Shown here: positions 45,533 through 52,637 of the stretch, in pieces | How the letters are laid out: each line of letters starts with the position of its first letter | Numbering within the stretch: position 1 is the stretch's first letter | Origin: Metabacillus indicus LMG 22858 | GTDB taxonomy: Bacteria; Bacillota; Bacilli; Bacillales; Bacillaceae | Reading direction: 5' to 3' | DNA: 64,000 bases | Assembly (NCBI RefSeq): GCF_000708755.2 | Contig: NZ_JGVU02000005.1 | Span: forward strand, 62,001 to 126,000 | The notes under the pieces: model-generated | The model's database searches: none | Told to the model about the DNA's origin: nothing | Seen by the model: only the letters and a program-made list of their open reading frames with translations | Program-made: the position numbers and the translations under genes

Positions 45533-45715
45533 CTTTGAAGAGGAAACCAAAAAAAGAATTTACCACATTGATGTCCAGCTTCAGCGCCTAACTCCTCGGC
45601 CAGAACAAAATCCCCCAAAAAGTCAAAACCGGACTTTTCGTGTGATTTCTTATCTGTCTGTCGGAGCTAAACAGGCGCTTACGCTTTTCTTATTGTGGAT
45701 AAAGGAGTAGTAAAC

Positions 45716-45871
45716 ATGAAATGCTGCGAAGAACACATTGAATTAGCGATAGATATGTACGTAGACGAGCACGAAACCGCTCCAGAAATCGAAAAAATCA
45801 GAGAAATTAACAAGTTATCCACATCCTGTGAATTGTGCACAAACCCTGCTGTATATATAGTGGGGAACTAA
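45716..45871 (+). CDS. CxxH/CxxC small protein (YyzF-like)
   Basis: 51 residues, too short to be noticed easily. It starts MKCCEEHIELAIDMYVDEHE and ends with a CELC motif. The CxxxH and CxxC pairs suggest zinc binding. AAAGGAG lies 8 bp before the ATG. The family sits between htrC and rlmH in Bacillaceae (YyzF in B. subtilis). A perfect DnaA box lies inside the gene. Confidence 0.88.
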   Translation: MKCCEEHIELAIDMYVDEHETAPEIEKIREINKLSTSCELCTNPAVYIVGN

Positions 45872-45916
45872 TATTCGCACACTAAATGTGGATAAGTTGT
45901 ACACAAATGTGGATAA
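45815..45916. promoter_or_regulatory. Three-box DnaA cluster near rlmH
   Basis: Perfect 9-mers: TTATCCACA at 45815-45823, TGTGGATAA at 45887-45895 and at 45908-45916. They span the end of the small CxxC gene and the gap before rlmH, 31 kb from oriC. Such oriC-proximal DnaA-box clusters bind DnaA in B. subtilis and restrain initiation. Confidence 0.8.
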
Positions 45917-45953
45917 CATCTGTTGGTAATCTGAAACAAAGTGGGGATAGCCT

Positions 45954-46433
45954 GTGAACATCACAATTTGCACAATCGGCAAGCTAAAAGAAAAATACCT
46001 GAAACAAGGAATCGACGAATTCCTGAAGCGACTCACACCATACGCCAAAGTCGACATCATCGAACTCCCTGACGAAAAAGCACCCGAAAACCTCAGCGAT
46101 TCCGAAATGGAAATGGTGAAACAAAAAGAAGGAGAACGCATCCTTTCAAAAATTTCCGATGACACCCATGTCATAGCGCTGGCGATCAAAGGGAAAATGA
46201 AATCATCCCAGGAGCTTGCAGCGGATCTCGACCGTCTTGCTACCTATGGAAAGAGTAAAGTGGCGTTTGTCATTGGCGGATCTCTTGGATTGAGTGATGA
46301 GGTGATGAAGAGAGCGAATGATACCCTGTCCTTTTCGAAAATGACGTTTCCGCATCAGTTGATGAGATTGATTTTGGTGGAGCAGGTGTATCGAGCTTTT
46401 AGGATTAATCGGGGGGAGCCGTATCATAAGTAA
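45954..46433 (+). CDS. rlmH: 23S rRNA pseudouridine1915 N3-methyltransferase RlmH
   Basis: 159 residues, GTG start ([16 protein letters not shown]). SPOUT knot with [13 protein letters not shown] (about 101-113) and the C-terminal [17 protein letters not shown]. It methylates Psi1915 in helix 69 of 23S rRNA. The last codons (GGGAGCCGTATCATAAG, 46414-46430) are the attachment site used by SCC elements in staphylococci. An AT-rich accessory block begins right after the stop codon. Confidence 0.97.
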   Translation: MNITICTIGKLKEKYLKQGIDEFLKRLTPYAKVDIIELPDEKAPENLSDSEMEMVKQKEGERILSKISDDTHVIALAIKGKMKSSQELAADLDRLATYGKSKVAFVIGGSLGLSDEVMKRANDTLSFSKMTFPHQLMRLILVEQVYRAFRINRGEPYHK

Positions 46434-46446
46434 GTGCGGTTTTTAA
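46414..46446. repeat. Putative SCC-like att (DR1) and inverted repeat 1
   Basis: GGGAGCCGTATCATAAG (46414-46430) followed by TAAGTGCGGTTTTTAA (46431-46446). It matches in pattern the known staphylococcal rlmH attachment region (TATCATAA..TGA followed by TGCGGTTTTT). The second half is repeated inverted at 47931-47947. Confidence 0.6.
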
Positions 46447-46471
46447 ATTTCACAATTAAATTTAGATAAAG

Positions 46472-46507
46472 AACAGTCTACCGAAATTAAATTGGTAGGC
46501 TGTTTTA
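46472..46507 (+). terminator. Terminator between rlmH and the accessory operon
   Basis: AACAGTCTACC (46472-46482) pairs with GGTAGGCTGTT (46494-46504) with T-rich tail. It shields the accessory genes from rlmH transcription, or belongs to the inserted element. Confidence 0.8.
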
Positions 46508-46545
46508 ATTTTAATTGGTATAATTTTCTATGGAGGGGTGTTTAT

Positions 46546-47262
46546 ATGGATTTTTTAACTTCAACAATATTGGCTGGGTTAGCCTGGGATGGTATTAAAT
46601 ATGCAGGCAATCTTACGTCGCAATACCTTAAAGGAAAATTGGAAGAGTGGATTATAGATGATAAACAATTAGAGACGATAGTTTCTAAGATTAATGAACT
46701 TCCTGATGCATATAAAAAGAATGAAAAGTTTTTAGGTTTAGCTATCCAAGAAGATGAAGATTTACAAGGAGTATTAAGAGAAATTCAATCTAAAAGTAAT
46801 AATAGTGTTGAAATTAAGGATTCATTTATAGAAGGAAGTACCATTAATAATGCGATTGGTGGATCTACAATTAACAGTTCAACTACTAATAATTATTATG
46901 GTTCTCACTCAAATACTGAAAAAAAAACTAGGCTACAAGTAAAAGGTGAATTAGATTTACTTTTATCTGAAAACGCAGCAGTATTTAAAATGTATGGTCC
47001 TACACCAGAAAATACTGCTGATTTAACCACTAGAAAACATGAAGCATGGAGGAGTATGGCATTAAAGTTTATTGTGCCTAATAATGATAGGATAATCACC
47101 CTATTGAATGAAAATATAGACTTAATGAACTTTGAAGAAAAAATGATATTTATGGAATTCAAATTACATGCTGAAGGTTTTAAAGATAATCAAAATAGGA
47201 GCAATAGGATTGCAGAATACCCTAAGTTTCCGATTTCTATAAATAACATTCTAGGAGGGTAA
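46546..47262 (+). CDS. Unknown accessory protein with Asn/Ser/Thr/Gly linker
   Basis: 238 residues from ATG 46546, 8 bp after GGAGGGG. The N-terminal ~70 residues are helical (AGLAWDGIKYAGNLTSQYLKGKLEEW). A linker near 95-122 reads like a beta-solenoid or trimer tail (GSTINNAIGGSTINSS, TNNYYG); similar linkers join modules in bacterial multidomain defence or signalling proteins. The C-terminal ~110 residues are helical with conserved-looking VPNNDRIITLLNEN and FKLHAEGF. I do not recognise the family. First gene of a three-gene AT-rich operon, 4 bp before the next gene. Confidence 0.7.
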   Translation: MDFLTSTILAGLAWDGIKYAGNLTSQYLKGKLEEWIIDDKQLETIVSKINELPDAYKKNEKFLGLAIQEDEDLQGVLREIQSKSNNSVEIKDSFIEGSTINNAIGGSTINSSTTNNYYGSHSNTEKKTRLQVKGELDLLLSENAAVFKMYGPTPENTADLTTRKHEAWRSMALKFIVPNNDRIITLLNENIDLMNFEEKMIFMEFKLHAEGFKDNQNRSNRIAEYPKFPISINNILGG

Positions 47263-47266
47263 AAAA

Positions 47267-47653
47267 ATGGAGTATGGAGAAAGAGTTATAAATCCACTAC
47301 CTCAAGGTGTAAGACAATTAGTTGAGAGACTATTAATAAAACCAACTGTAGAAGATGTAGATTATATTAATCATCAAATTTTAAAAGTTATTAGGAAAGC
47401 GCCACATGAAAATTTGATGATTTATGTTGTAGACGCATATGTTTTAGGAGAAGGAGATACATTTGAAATAATTAGGGATAATCCAACTATTGATACTATT
47501 CTAGTACTTAGTCTTTGGAATCAATATACATGTGATGCAAAGAATTTAGCTAAAGAACATGGAGTAGCTGTATTTACATACTCTGAATTAATGGGAGCTG
47601 TATATTACCATGGTAGAGCATTTTTGGATTACATGCCTCCAGAAAGAGATTAA
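47267..47653 (+). CDS. Unknown accessory protein, alpha/beta fold
   Basis: 128 residues with an excellent AGGAGGG site. It has alternating strands and helices: MIYVVDAYVLGEGDTFEII, then TILVLSLWNQYTCDAKNLAKEHGVAVFTYSELMGAV. This last part resembles the final strand-helix-strand of restriction-endonuclease-like or Rossmann-like domains, but no ExK or other catalytic motif is complete. Function unknown. It overlaps the nucleotidyltransferase gene by 44 bp in another frame. Confidence 0.65.
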   Translation: MEYGERVINPLPQGVRQLVERLLIKPTVEDVDYINHQILKVIRKAPHENLMIYVVDAYVLGEGDTFEIIRDNPTIDTILVLSLWNQYTCDAKNLAKEHGVAVFTYSELMGAVYYHGRAFLDYMPPERD

Positions 47654-47933
47654 AAAAAATAATAAACTACTTTTTTTAATAGAAAATGAACAAATGAGAA
47701 TTTTTCTTTTTGGTTCAGCTAAAAATAATAAATCTCCAAATGATTTAGATTTACTACTAACATATAACAATGAAGTAATCTCTTTAGAAGAAATTTCTAA
47801 AATCAAAAAAGAATTAAAAACCTATTTTTATAGCTTAGATTTAGGTATTACAATAGACTTACTATTTTTATCTTATATAGAAGAAAGGCAAATAAGTTTT
47901 GTTAGAAAAGAATGCGCTTTAAAAATATATTAA
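47610..47933 (+). CDS. Minimal nucleotidyltransferase (MNT-like)
   Basis: 107 residues from the first ATG of the frame; a start at ATG 47695 would still keep the motif. The pol-beta type signature is clear: FLFGSAKNNKSPNDLDLLL (GS...DLD) and a third acidic residue in ITIDLLFLS. Family members transfer nucleotides to proteins or RNA, often as antitoxins beside a HEPN toxin (MntA-HepT). No HEPN motif (RxxxxxH) is visible in either partner here. Its stop codon lies in inverted repeat 2, so it is the last gene of the cassette. Confidence 0.75.
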   Translation: MVEHFWITCLQKEIKKNNKLLFLIENEQMRIFLFGSAKNNKSPNDLDLLLTYNNEVISLEEISKIKKELKTYFYSLDLGITIDLLFLSYIEERQISFVRKECALKIY

Positions 47934-47972
47934 AAAACCGCACTTACAAATATCACGGAGAGCCTTATAAGC
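47931..47972. repeat. Inverted repeat 2 and degenerate att (DR2)
   Basis: TTAAAAAACCGCACTTA (47931-47947) is the reverse complement of inverted repeat 1 apart from one extra T. GGAGAGCCTTATAAG (47958-47972) is a degenerate direct copy of the rlmH end, still readable as HGEPYK against RGEPYHK. This order (IR then DR) is the distal end layout of SCC elements. Confidence 0.55.
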
Positions 47973-48054
47973 CAGAATGTACAATGGAGATTAACATTAT
48001 TAAAAATTAGCACGGAAGTATGGCAAATTTAAGTTGGATTTATCTTCTATATTC

Positions 48055-48102
48055 TTACCTTTATCTTTAACCTTTTATTTATGAGGTTAAAGATAAAGGT
48101 AA
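48055..48102. promoter_or_regulatory. 18-bp perfect inverted repeat upstream of the 290-residue gene
   Basis: TTACCTTTATCTTTAACC (48055-48072) and its exact complement (48085-48102) flank a 12-nt loop. It ends 25 bp before the TTG start. It has no T-run, so it is not a normal terminator. It may be an operator, an RNA hairpin that hides the ribosome-binding region, or a protein target. Confidence 0.8.
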
Positions 48103-48127
48103 TGAATGTGTTAAAGGATGATTTTAA

Positions 48128-49000
48128 TTGTTAGGAGCAAAATTAGCTTATTTAATTTCGGAGCTTATTTCAAATATTGACCAAAACTGTAGAAACGATT
48201 TGACTGAGAAATTATTAGTGTCAGAAAGAGACTATGTTTCTCGACTTACCACCCATATTACATATCCGTTTGGCCCTTGGTTTCCAAAATTAGCTTATAC
48301 AGTTGCCCAAACGTTGCCCCCAAACTTTGAACAAAAGTTTGGGGCTGATGCAGTATTAATCTTTAAATCAAATAATGTAGCCAAGATTGGAATGTTTGAA
48401 TCTAAATGGCCTAGAGTAATTGTGAACCCAAGCTACAAATGGGATGATTTAAGGGATAAAGGGAAACCGAGTACAGTATTTAAATTATTTTCTCACTTTA
48501 CAGACCAAATTATTAGACAGAATAATTGGACAAATGAAGTGGCAATATGGGAAATGTTTTTCTATGAAGGTATTCAGGGTACATATACCCATGGATTTAA
48601 TCGTCGTGGATCTTCCTGTTTTTGGAGTGATGAGGCATTTAATTATGTAAAAAGTAATTGGGCACATTTTACACATAATTATTGGGAAATATCAGATTTA
48701 AATTATCTTTTTACAAATGGAGGAAGGAGGAAATACAGTGAGAATTTGCAAAAAATGGTCTATAAAATTTTACTTTGTGAAAAAGGGAAAAGACTCCCAA
48801 TAGACATTTACAATTCTGAATGCAAGTTAAAAGGACGTGATGGTCGAGTAATTATTGTTCCGTTACCTATAATGTTTAATAAGAACAATGATAGCACTAA
48901 GGATAACATTAATAAAATAAATGATATTCACACCTTTATGTTAAGAAATGGTGTTTCATTCTACATATATATAGATTTAGATTTAATTTTTAATTCATAG
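48128..49000 (+). CDS. Putative PD-(D/E)xK nuclease-like accessory protein
   Basis: 290 residues, TTG start after AAAGGATG. A short helix ends in SERDYVSRL (Glu33); then FGADAVLIF (Asp74) and IGMFESKWP (Glu91, Lys93) give the E...D...ExK layout of restriction-endonuclease-fold enzymes. The remainder is rich in aromatic residues and ends with several Asp. No methyltransferase is nearby. A/T content is much higher than in the core genes, so it is probably acquired. Family not recognised; nuclease role is inference from the motif. Confidence 0.65.
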   Translation: MLGAKLAYLISELISNIDQNCRNDLTEKLLVSERDYVSRLTTHITYPFGPWFPKLAYTVAQTLPPNFEQKFGADAVLIFKSNNVAKIGMFESKWPRVIVNPSYKWDDLRDKGKPSTVFKLFSHFTDQIIRQNNWTNEVAIWEMFFYEGIQGTYTHGFNRRGSSCFWSDEAFNYVKSNWAHFTHNYWEISDLNYLFTNGGRRKYSENLQKMVYKILLCEKGKRLPIDIYNSECKLKGRDGRVIIVPLPIMFNKNNDSTKDNINKINDIHTFMLRNGVSFYIYIDLDLIFNS

Positions 49001-49082
49001 AAAATATTAACCTATTTTCTTTCGCTGATATACCGTTGGTACGGTAAACTGTATGATAAATAAATTTATCTTTATTAAAAAA

Positions 49083-49123
49083 ACGTACTAAAGAACACCC
49101 CGCTGTTCTTGGTACGTCTTTTA
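49083..49123. terminator. Hairpin of the GTACC-AAAGAAC family (copy 1)
   Basis: ACGTACTAAAGAACA pairs with TGTTCTTGGTACGT around CCCCGC, then CTTTTAT. Near-identical hairpins stand at 49982-50024 and 57284-57323. Confidence 0.75.
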
Positions 49124-49157
49124 TATTGTGTCTACCTTAGCACTTCTCACAACCCAA

Positions 49158-49215
49158 CTCAGGAAAGTCAAAAGACTTGCAAAGAGTCCTTACCCACATT
49201 ACATTCATTATCTCC
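49158..49215 (-). pseudogene. Remnant of an MFS transporter 3' end
   Basis: CTCAGGAAAGTCAAAAGACTTGC and TTACCCACATTACATTCAT match the 3' part of the MFS gene at about 57403-57462 (CTCAGGAAAGTCAGCAGACTTGC, CCTACCCACGTTACATTCAT), with deletions that break the frame. Both copies lie just beyond the same kind of hairpin. The rest of 49001-49338 holds no other gene that I can see. Confidence 0.65.
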
Positions 49216-49338
49216 CCTTAGCAACGAGTTTCTTACATAATATTAACCCCTTCGGCCACCATAAAAAAGTTTTTTCAACGCAAAAAAGATGCCTTCCCGT
49301 TATTTTGGAAAAGCACCCAAGGTAATTGCTTGGCCTCC

Positions 49339-49860
49339 TTAACCCCTCCCAACCCCTCTCTCAAAAGCAGCCAAATGATTAATTGAAGCATCCCGCAATT
49401 GAGTAAAAACCAGTCTTGCATCATTTGGGATATTGAACGTCAAGAATCTGTTGTACATGCCGATATTGTCGATTTCCCCTTGAACGCCAGCTGCATAGGC
49501 TGCTTTAATGTTTGGGGAAGTTGTCACGAATGACTGTGATGTGTCTTCAGGTAAAGGTACTTGATAGCGTTCAAAGAGTGGAAGTAATGCGCTTATGTGT
49601 CTCAGTTCTGCTTCTTTGATTCGGGCAAATGTAGGGATATATCCAAATGTTCCTAGAATATTGTTGTATCTTGCTTGAGCCAGATATTCATCCTGAAGTG
49701 CGTAAGTCAGCATTTGAGGAAAAGACAGCGTTGCTGCATTTAGTGCTCCTTTAGCACCGTAATTTTCGATTTGTCTATAAAGATTTGCATGACCTGTCCC
49801 GATGGGAGCATAATATCCATGAAAAAATGGAAGGCTGTTTGTTACATACACGGTGAGCAT
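49339..49860 (-). CDS. Ferritin-like DUF2202 protein
   Basis: 173 residues; the first ATG is only 2 bp from AGGAGGG, so GTG 49851 (four residues in) may be the true start. Helices with acidic/His residues in the ferritin-like pattern: LQDEYLAQARY (about 55-65), KEAELRHISALLPL (about 80-93), EIDNIGMYNRF and SINHLAAFERG. DUF2202 members are ferritin-like proteins of unknown role, possibly metal binding. Isolated gene amid remnants. Confidence 0.85.
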   Translation of the reverse strand: MLTVYVTNSLPFFHGYYAPIGTGHANLYRQIENYGAKGALNAATLSFPQMLTYALQDEYLAQARYNNILGTFGYIPTFARIKEAELRHISALLPLFERYQVPLPEDTSQSFVTTSPNIKAAYAAGVQGEIDNIGMYNRFLTFNIPNDARLVFTQLRDASINHLAAFERGVGRG

Positions 49861-49981
49861 TTCCCTCCTATTGTCATTTTTAGGTTTAGCATATGTTTTC
49901 TAATCAGTATGGTGTAAGGACATCTTATGGTTTTATAACCAATTAAAACAAGACATTTATGTATGATTTTAGCGATGATAA

Positions 49982-50024
49982 AAGAAGAACCAAGAACATC
50001 CCAACGTTCTTGGTCCTTCTTTTT
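49982..50024. terminator. Hairpin of the same family (copy 2)
   Basis: AAGAAGAACCAAGAAC pairs with GTTCTTGGTCCTTCTT, with A and T tracts on the two sides. It can terminate in both directions. The adjoining CCCCTCCGGCAACCATAAAAAGG (50037-50059) is also repeated near 49246-49269. Confidence 0.8.
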
Positions 50025-50086
50025 TACATAATAAACCACCCCTCCGGCAACCATAAAAAGGTAAATATGTACATATGGAGATGCCT

Positions 50087-51214
50087 ATGCAAAGTCTAAC
50101 GAAAATCCTTATACCGAGACAGCTGTTTACGCTCCTGATTTTATCCACTGGCCTTCTTAATCACGTGATCCTCATCCCGAATTTGCTTACGGCTTCAGGA
50201 AGGGACAGCTGGTTGAGTGTTCTTTTGTGCTGTCCGGTAGCCTTGTTTTTTTTGTGGCTTATTTACTACATTGTTAAAAATTGTCCGGATGAAGGTTTTT
50301 TCAGCATGGTTCAAAACCGGTTTGGCAAGGTATTCTCCGCCATTTTATCGCTTCCGGTCGTTCTTTTTTTGTTTTGCAGTTCGTATTTAACGTTTAAAGA
50401 TCTTGTCATATGGCTGAACGCCTATTTTCTCGCGGATGCATCTATAGTTACGATCAATATCATGCTCATTATAGTCTGTTGTGCGGTTACTTGGGCTGGA
50501 ATAAGGACGATGGCGATATCAAGCGGCTTCCTACTGCCGCTTGTGATGCTTTTTGGGATTTTCATAGCCATTACAAACACGAGCGTAAAGGACCCGCAGC
50601 TTTTGTTTCCTTTACTTGCAGATGGCTATGAGCCTGTGATAAAAGGAGGAATTTACACACTTTCAGGTTTGCTTGAAATCTATCTTGTCATCCTCCTGCA
50701 GCCATACTCCCAGGCACGGATCAAGTTTGGCCAGCTGTTTTTGCTGCTTGTCATATTGATTGGCTTGATTCTCGGTCCTCTTACCGCCTCCATTATGGAA
50801 TTCGGGCCAACAGAAGCGGTCAACTTCCGCTATCCGGCCTATGAACAGTGGCGTATTCTGAAAATTGGGGAATACATTTCCCATCTTGATTTTTTTGCTT
50901 TGTATCAGTGGCTGAGCGGAGCTGTGATCCGGATAGGCTTGTTCATGTATTTGCTTGGTGCTTTTTTTGCAAAGAAAAAACACCATTACAGGCTGAATGC
51001 CAAGCTTGTTATCATCATGTATCTGCTCTTATTTGCCGCAATCATGATTGATGTGGACACCTATACCTTTTCTCAAGTCATTTTTCATTACTTTTTGCCG
51101 GCATGCATGGCATTCTTTTTTATCCAAATACTACTATCAGCTCTACTCATATTCGTAATCAAAAAAAGGGATGAAAAGCATGGCAATGATACTAGGATCG
51201 ACTCCTCAGGGTGA
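50087..51214 (+). CDS. Spore germination receptor B subunit (GerAB/GerKB family)
   Basis: 375 residues from ATG 50087 (MQSLTKILIPRQLF), 6 bp after GGAG; two earlier ATG codons lie in or before that site. About ten membrane spans of the amino-acid permease superfamily. B subunits bind or transport the germinant in the spore inner membrane. First gene of an operon in the order B-A-C, unusual against the common A-B-C or A-C-B. Confidence 0.92.
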   Translation: MQSLTKILIPRQLFTLLILSTGLLNHVILIPNLLTASGRDSWLSVLLCCPVALFFLWLIYYIVKNCPDEGFFSMVQNRFGKVFSAILSLPVVLFLFCSSYLTFKDLVIWLNAYFLADASIVTINIMLIIVCCAVTWAGIRTMAISSGFLLPLVMLFGIFIAITNTSVKDPQLLFPLLADGYEPVIKGGIYTLSGLLEIYLVILLQPYSQARIKFGQLFLLLVILIGLILGPLTASIMEFGPTEAVNFRYPAYEQWRILKIGEYISHLDFFALYQWLSGAVIRIGLFMYLLGAFFAKKKHHYRLNAKLVIIMYLLLFAAIMIDVDTYTFSQVIFHYFLPACMAFFFIQILLSALLIFVIKKRDEKHGNDTRIDSSG

Positions 51215-52637
51215 GGAAAGCGTGGCACAGAAAGCAGCGGGGCTTAAGGGAAAATTCTCGAAAAGTCAGGATCTTGTCTGGAAGCAGCACGAAACGGATA
51301 TCGGCAGCTTTGATCTCATTTATCTGGATACCTTAATTGACAGCCATTTTATGAATCAATCGATTCTGCCGAAGCTTGGAGGAGTTCATGAAGGAACGGT
51401 AGAGAAGACAATCAAGGCACGATTTCAGGCGGAGGATGTTACCTGTCAGTCGGCAGAAGAGCTGTCTCAGCTGCTTTTTGAAGGCAACGTGCTGTTTCTT
51501 AGTAAAGAGAGGTTTTTAAGCATTCAAGCAGGGGATTTCCCGAAACGGCTGCCTGAGGAATCGTCGTTGGAAACATCCATCAGAGGGCCAAAGGATGGAT
51601 TTGTAGAAGATATCAGAACAAACATCTCCCTGATCAGAAGACGGCTTAATACAACTTCCCTTTGCCTTGAGAAGTTTACAATCGGAAAAAGAAGCAATAC
51701 AAAAGTGGCCCTCATGTACCTGGGTGATGTCATTGATCCAAACGTTCTCGAAGAAGTTCGTAAACGATTGAATGGGGTTGAACTTGATCTTTTAACAAGT
51801 ATTTATGAATTAGAATCCGCCATACGGGATACTCCTTATTCCGTCTTTCCTACTATGGACTATACGGGGAGGCCGGACTTTATTGTACAGTCCATGAACC
51901 AGGGCAGATTTGCCCTTTTAGTCGATGGGAATCCTACAGTCTCCTATGCGCCGATTAATTTGCTGCTGCAGACGAAATCTCCTGAAGACACGTATATCAA
52001 CTATGCTTATGTGTCATTGGAGAGAATCATCAGAGTGATTGGCATTACGGTATCCGGCTTTTTGCCGAGCATCTGGATTGCATTCTCTGCCTTTAACATT
52101 GAGCAGATCCCCTATCTTCTTGTGGCAACCATCTCTGTCTCACGGTTCGGCCTGCCTTTATCGGCACCCATTGAAATGTTTGTCATTCTTTTTCTGTTTG
52201 AACTGTTCAATGAAGCAGGAGTGCGTCTGCCGCGCGCAATCGGACAGACGGTTGCTGTTCTTGGGGGCTTGATTGTGGGGGATGCTGCAATCAGGGCAGG
52301 CCTGACCTCGCCGACTATGCTTGTCGTTGCGGCCATCACCTATATTTCCTCTTTTACACTGGTGAATCAATCGCTTAGTTCTGCCATCACCATCATCAGA
52401 TTCGGCGCCATCTTTCTTAGTACCTTCCTGGGATTGTTCGGTGTAGTGTTAGGGTTTATTCTAACGGTCTTTTATTTTTCTACCCTGACATCCTTTGGCA
52501 CGCCATACTTCGGTTCGCTGGCTCCTATCAGTTTAAAAGAGGGCATCAAGTCATTCCTTAGGGCTCCCATCCAATTTTATAAATCACGAACCTCCTCCAC
52601 TAGCCCAAACGATTCCACAAGGGGAGACCAGTCATAA
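51180..52637 (+). CDS. Spore germination receptor A subunit (GerAA/GerKA family)
   Basis: 485 residues from ATG 51180 (the ATG at 51171 abuts AAAGGG). It starts inside the B gene. A hydrophilic N-terminal domain (to about 285) with FTIGKRSNTKVALMYLGD, then five to six membrane spans (FRLPLSAPIEMF-like RFGLPLSAPIEMF; GAIFLSTFLGLFGVVLG). The A subunit oligomerises as an ion channel that opens on germinant binding. The stop overlaps the C gene. Confidence 0.95.
   Translation: MAMILGSTPQGEESVAQKAAGLKGKFSKSQDLVWKQHETDIGSFDLIYLDTLIDSHFMNQSILPKLGGVHEGTVEKTIKARFQAEDVTCQSAEELSQLLFEGNVLFLSKERFLSIQAGDFPKRLPEESSLETSIRGPKDGFVEDIRTNISLIRRRLNTTSLCLEKFTIGKRSNTKVALMYLGDVIDPNVLEEVRKRLNGVELDLLTSIYELESAIRDTPYSVFPTMDYTGRPDFIVQSMNQGRFALLVDGNPTVSYAPINLLLQTKSPEDTYINYAYVSLERIIRVIGITVSGFLPSIWIAFSAFNIEQIPYLLVATISVSRFGLPLSAPIEMFVILFLFELFNEAGVRLPRAIGQTVAVLGGLIVGDAAIRAGLTSPTMLVVAAITYISSFTLVNQSLSSAITIIRFGAIFLSTFLGLFGVVLGFILTVFYFSTLTSFGTPYFGSLAPISLKEGIKSFLRAPIQFYKSRTSSTSPNDSTRGDQS

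Noticed and set aside
46905-47162. Antisense frame in the first cassette gene
   Set aside because: A/T-rich shadow; no start signal.
48128-49000. Complete restriction-modification system
   Set aside because: No DNA methyltransferase motif (such as DPPY or PCQ) is present in the neighbouring frames; only a possible nuclease is seen.
49842-50054. 70-residue minus-strand open frame
   Set aside because: It covers hairpin copy 2 and has no ribosome-binding site.
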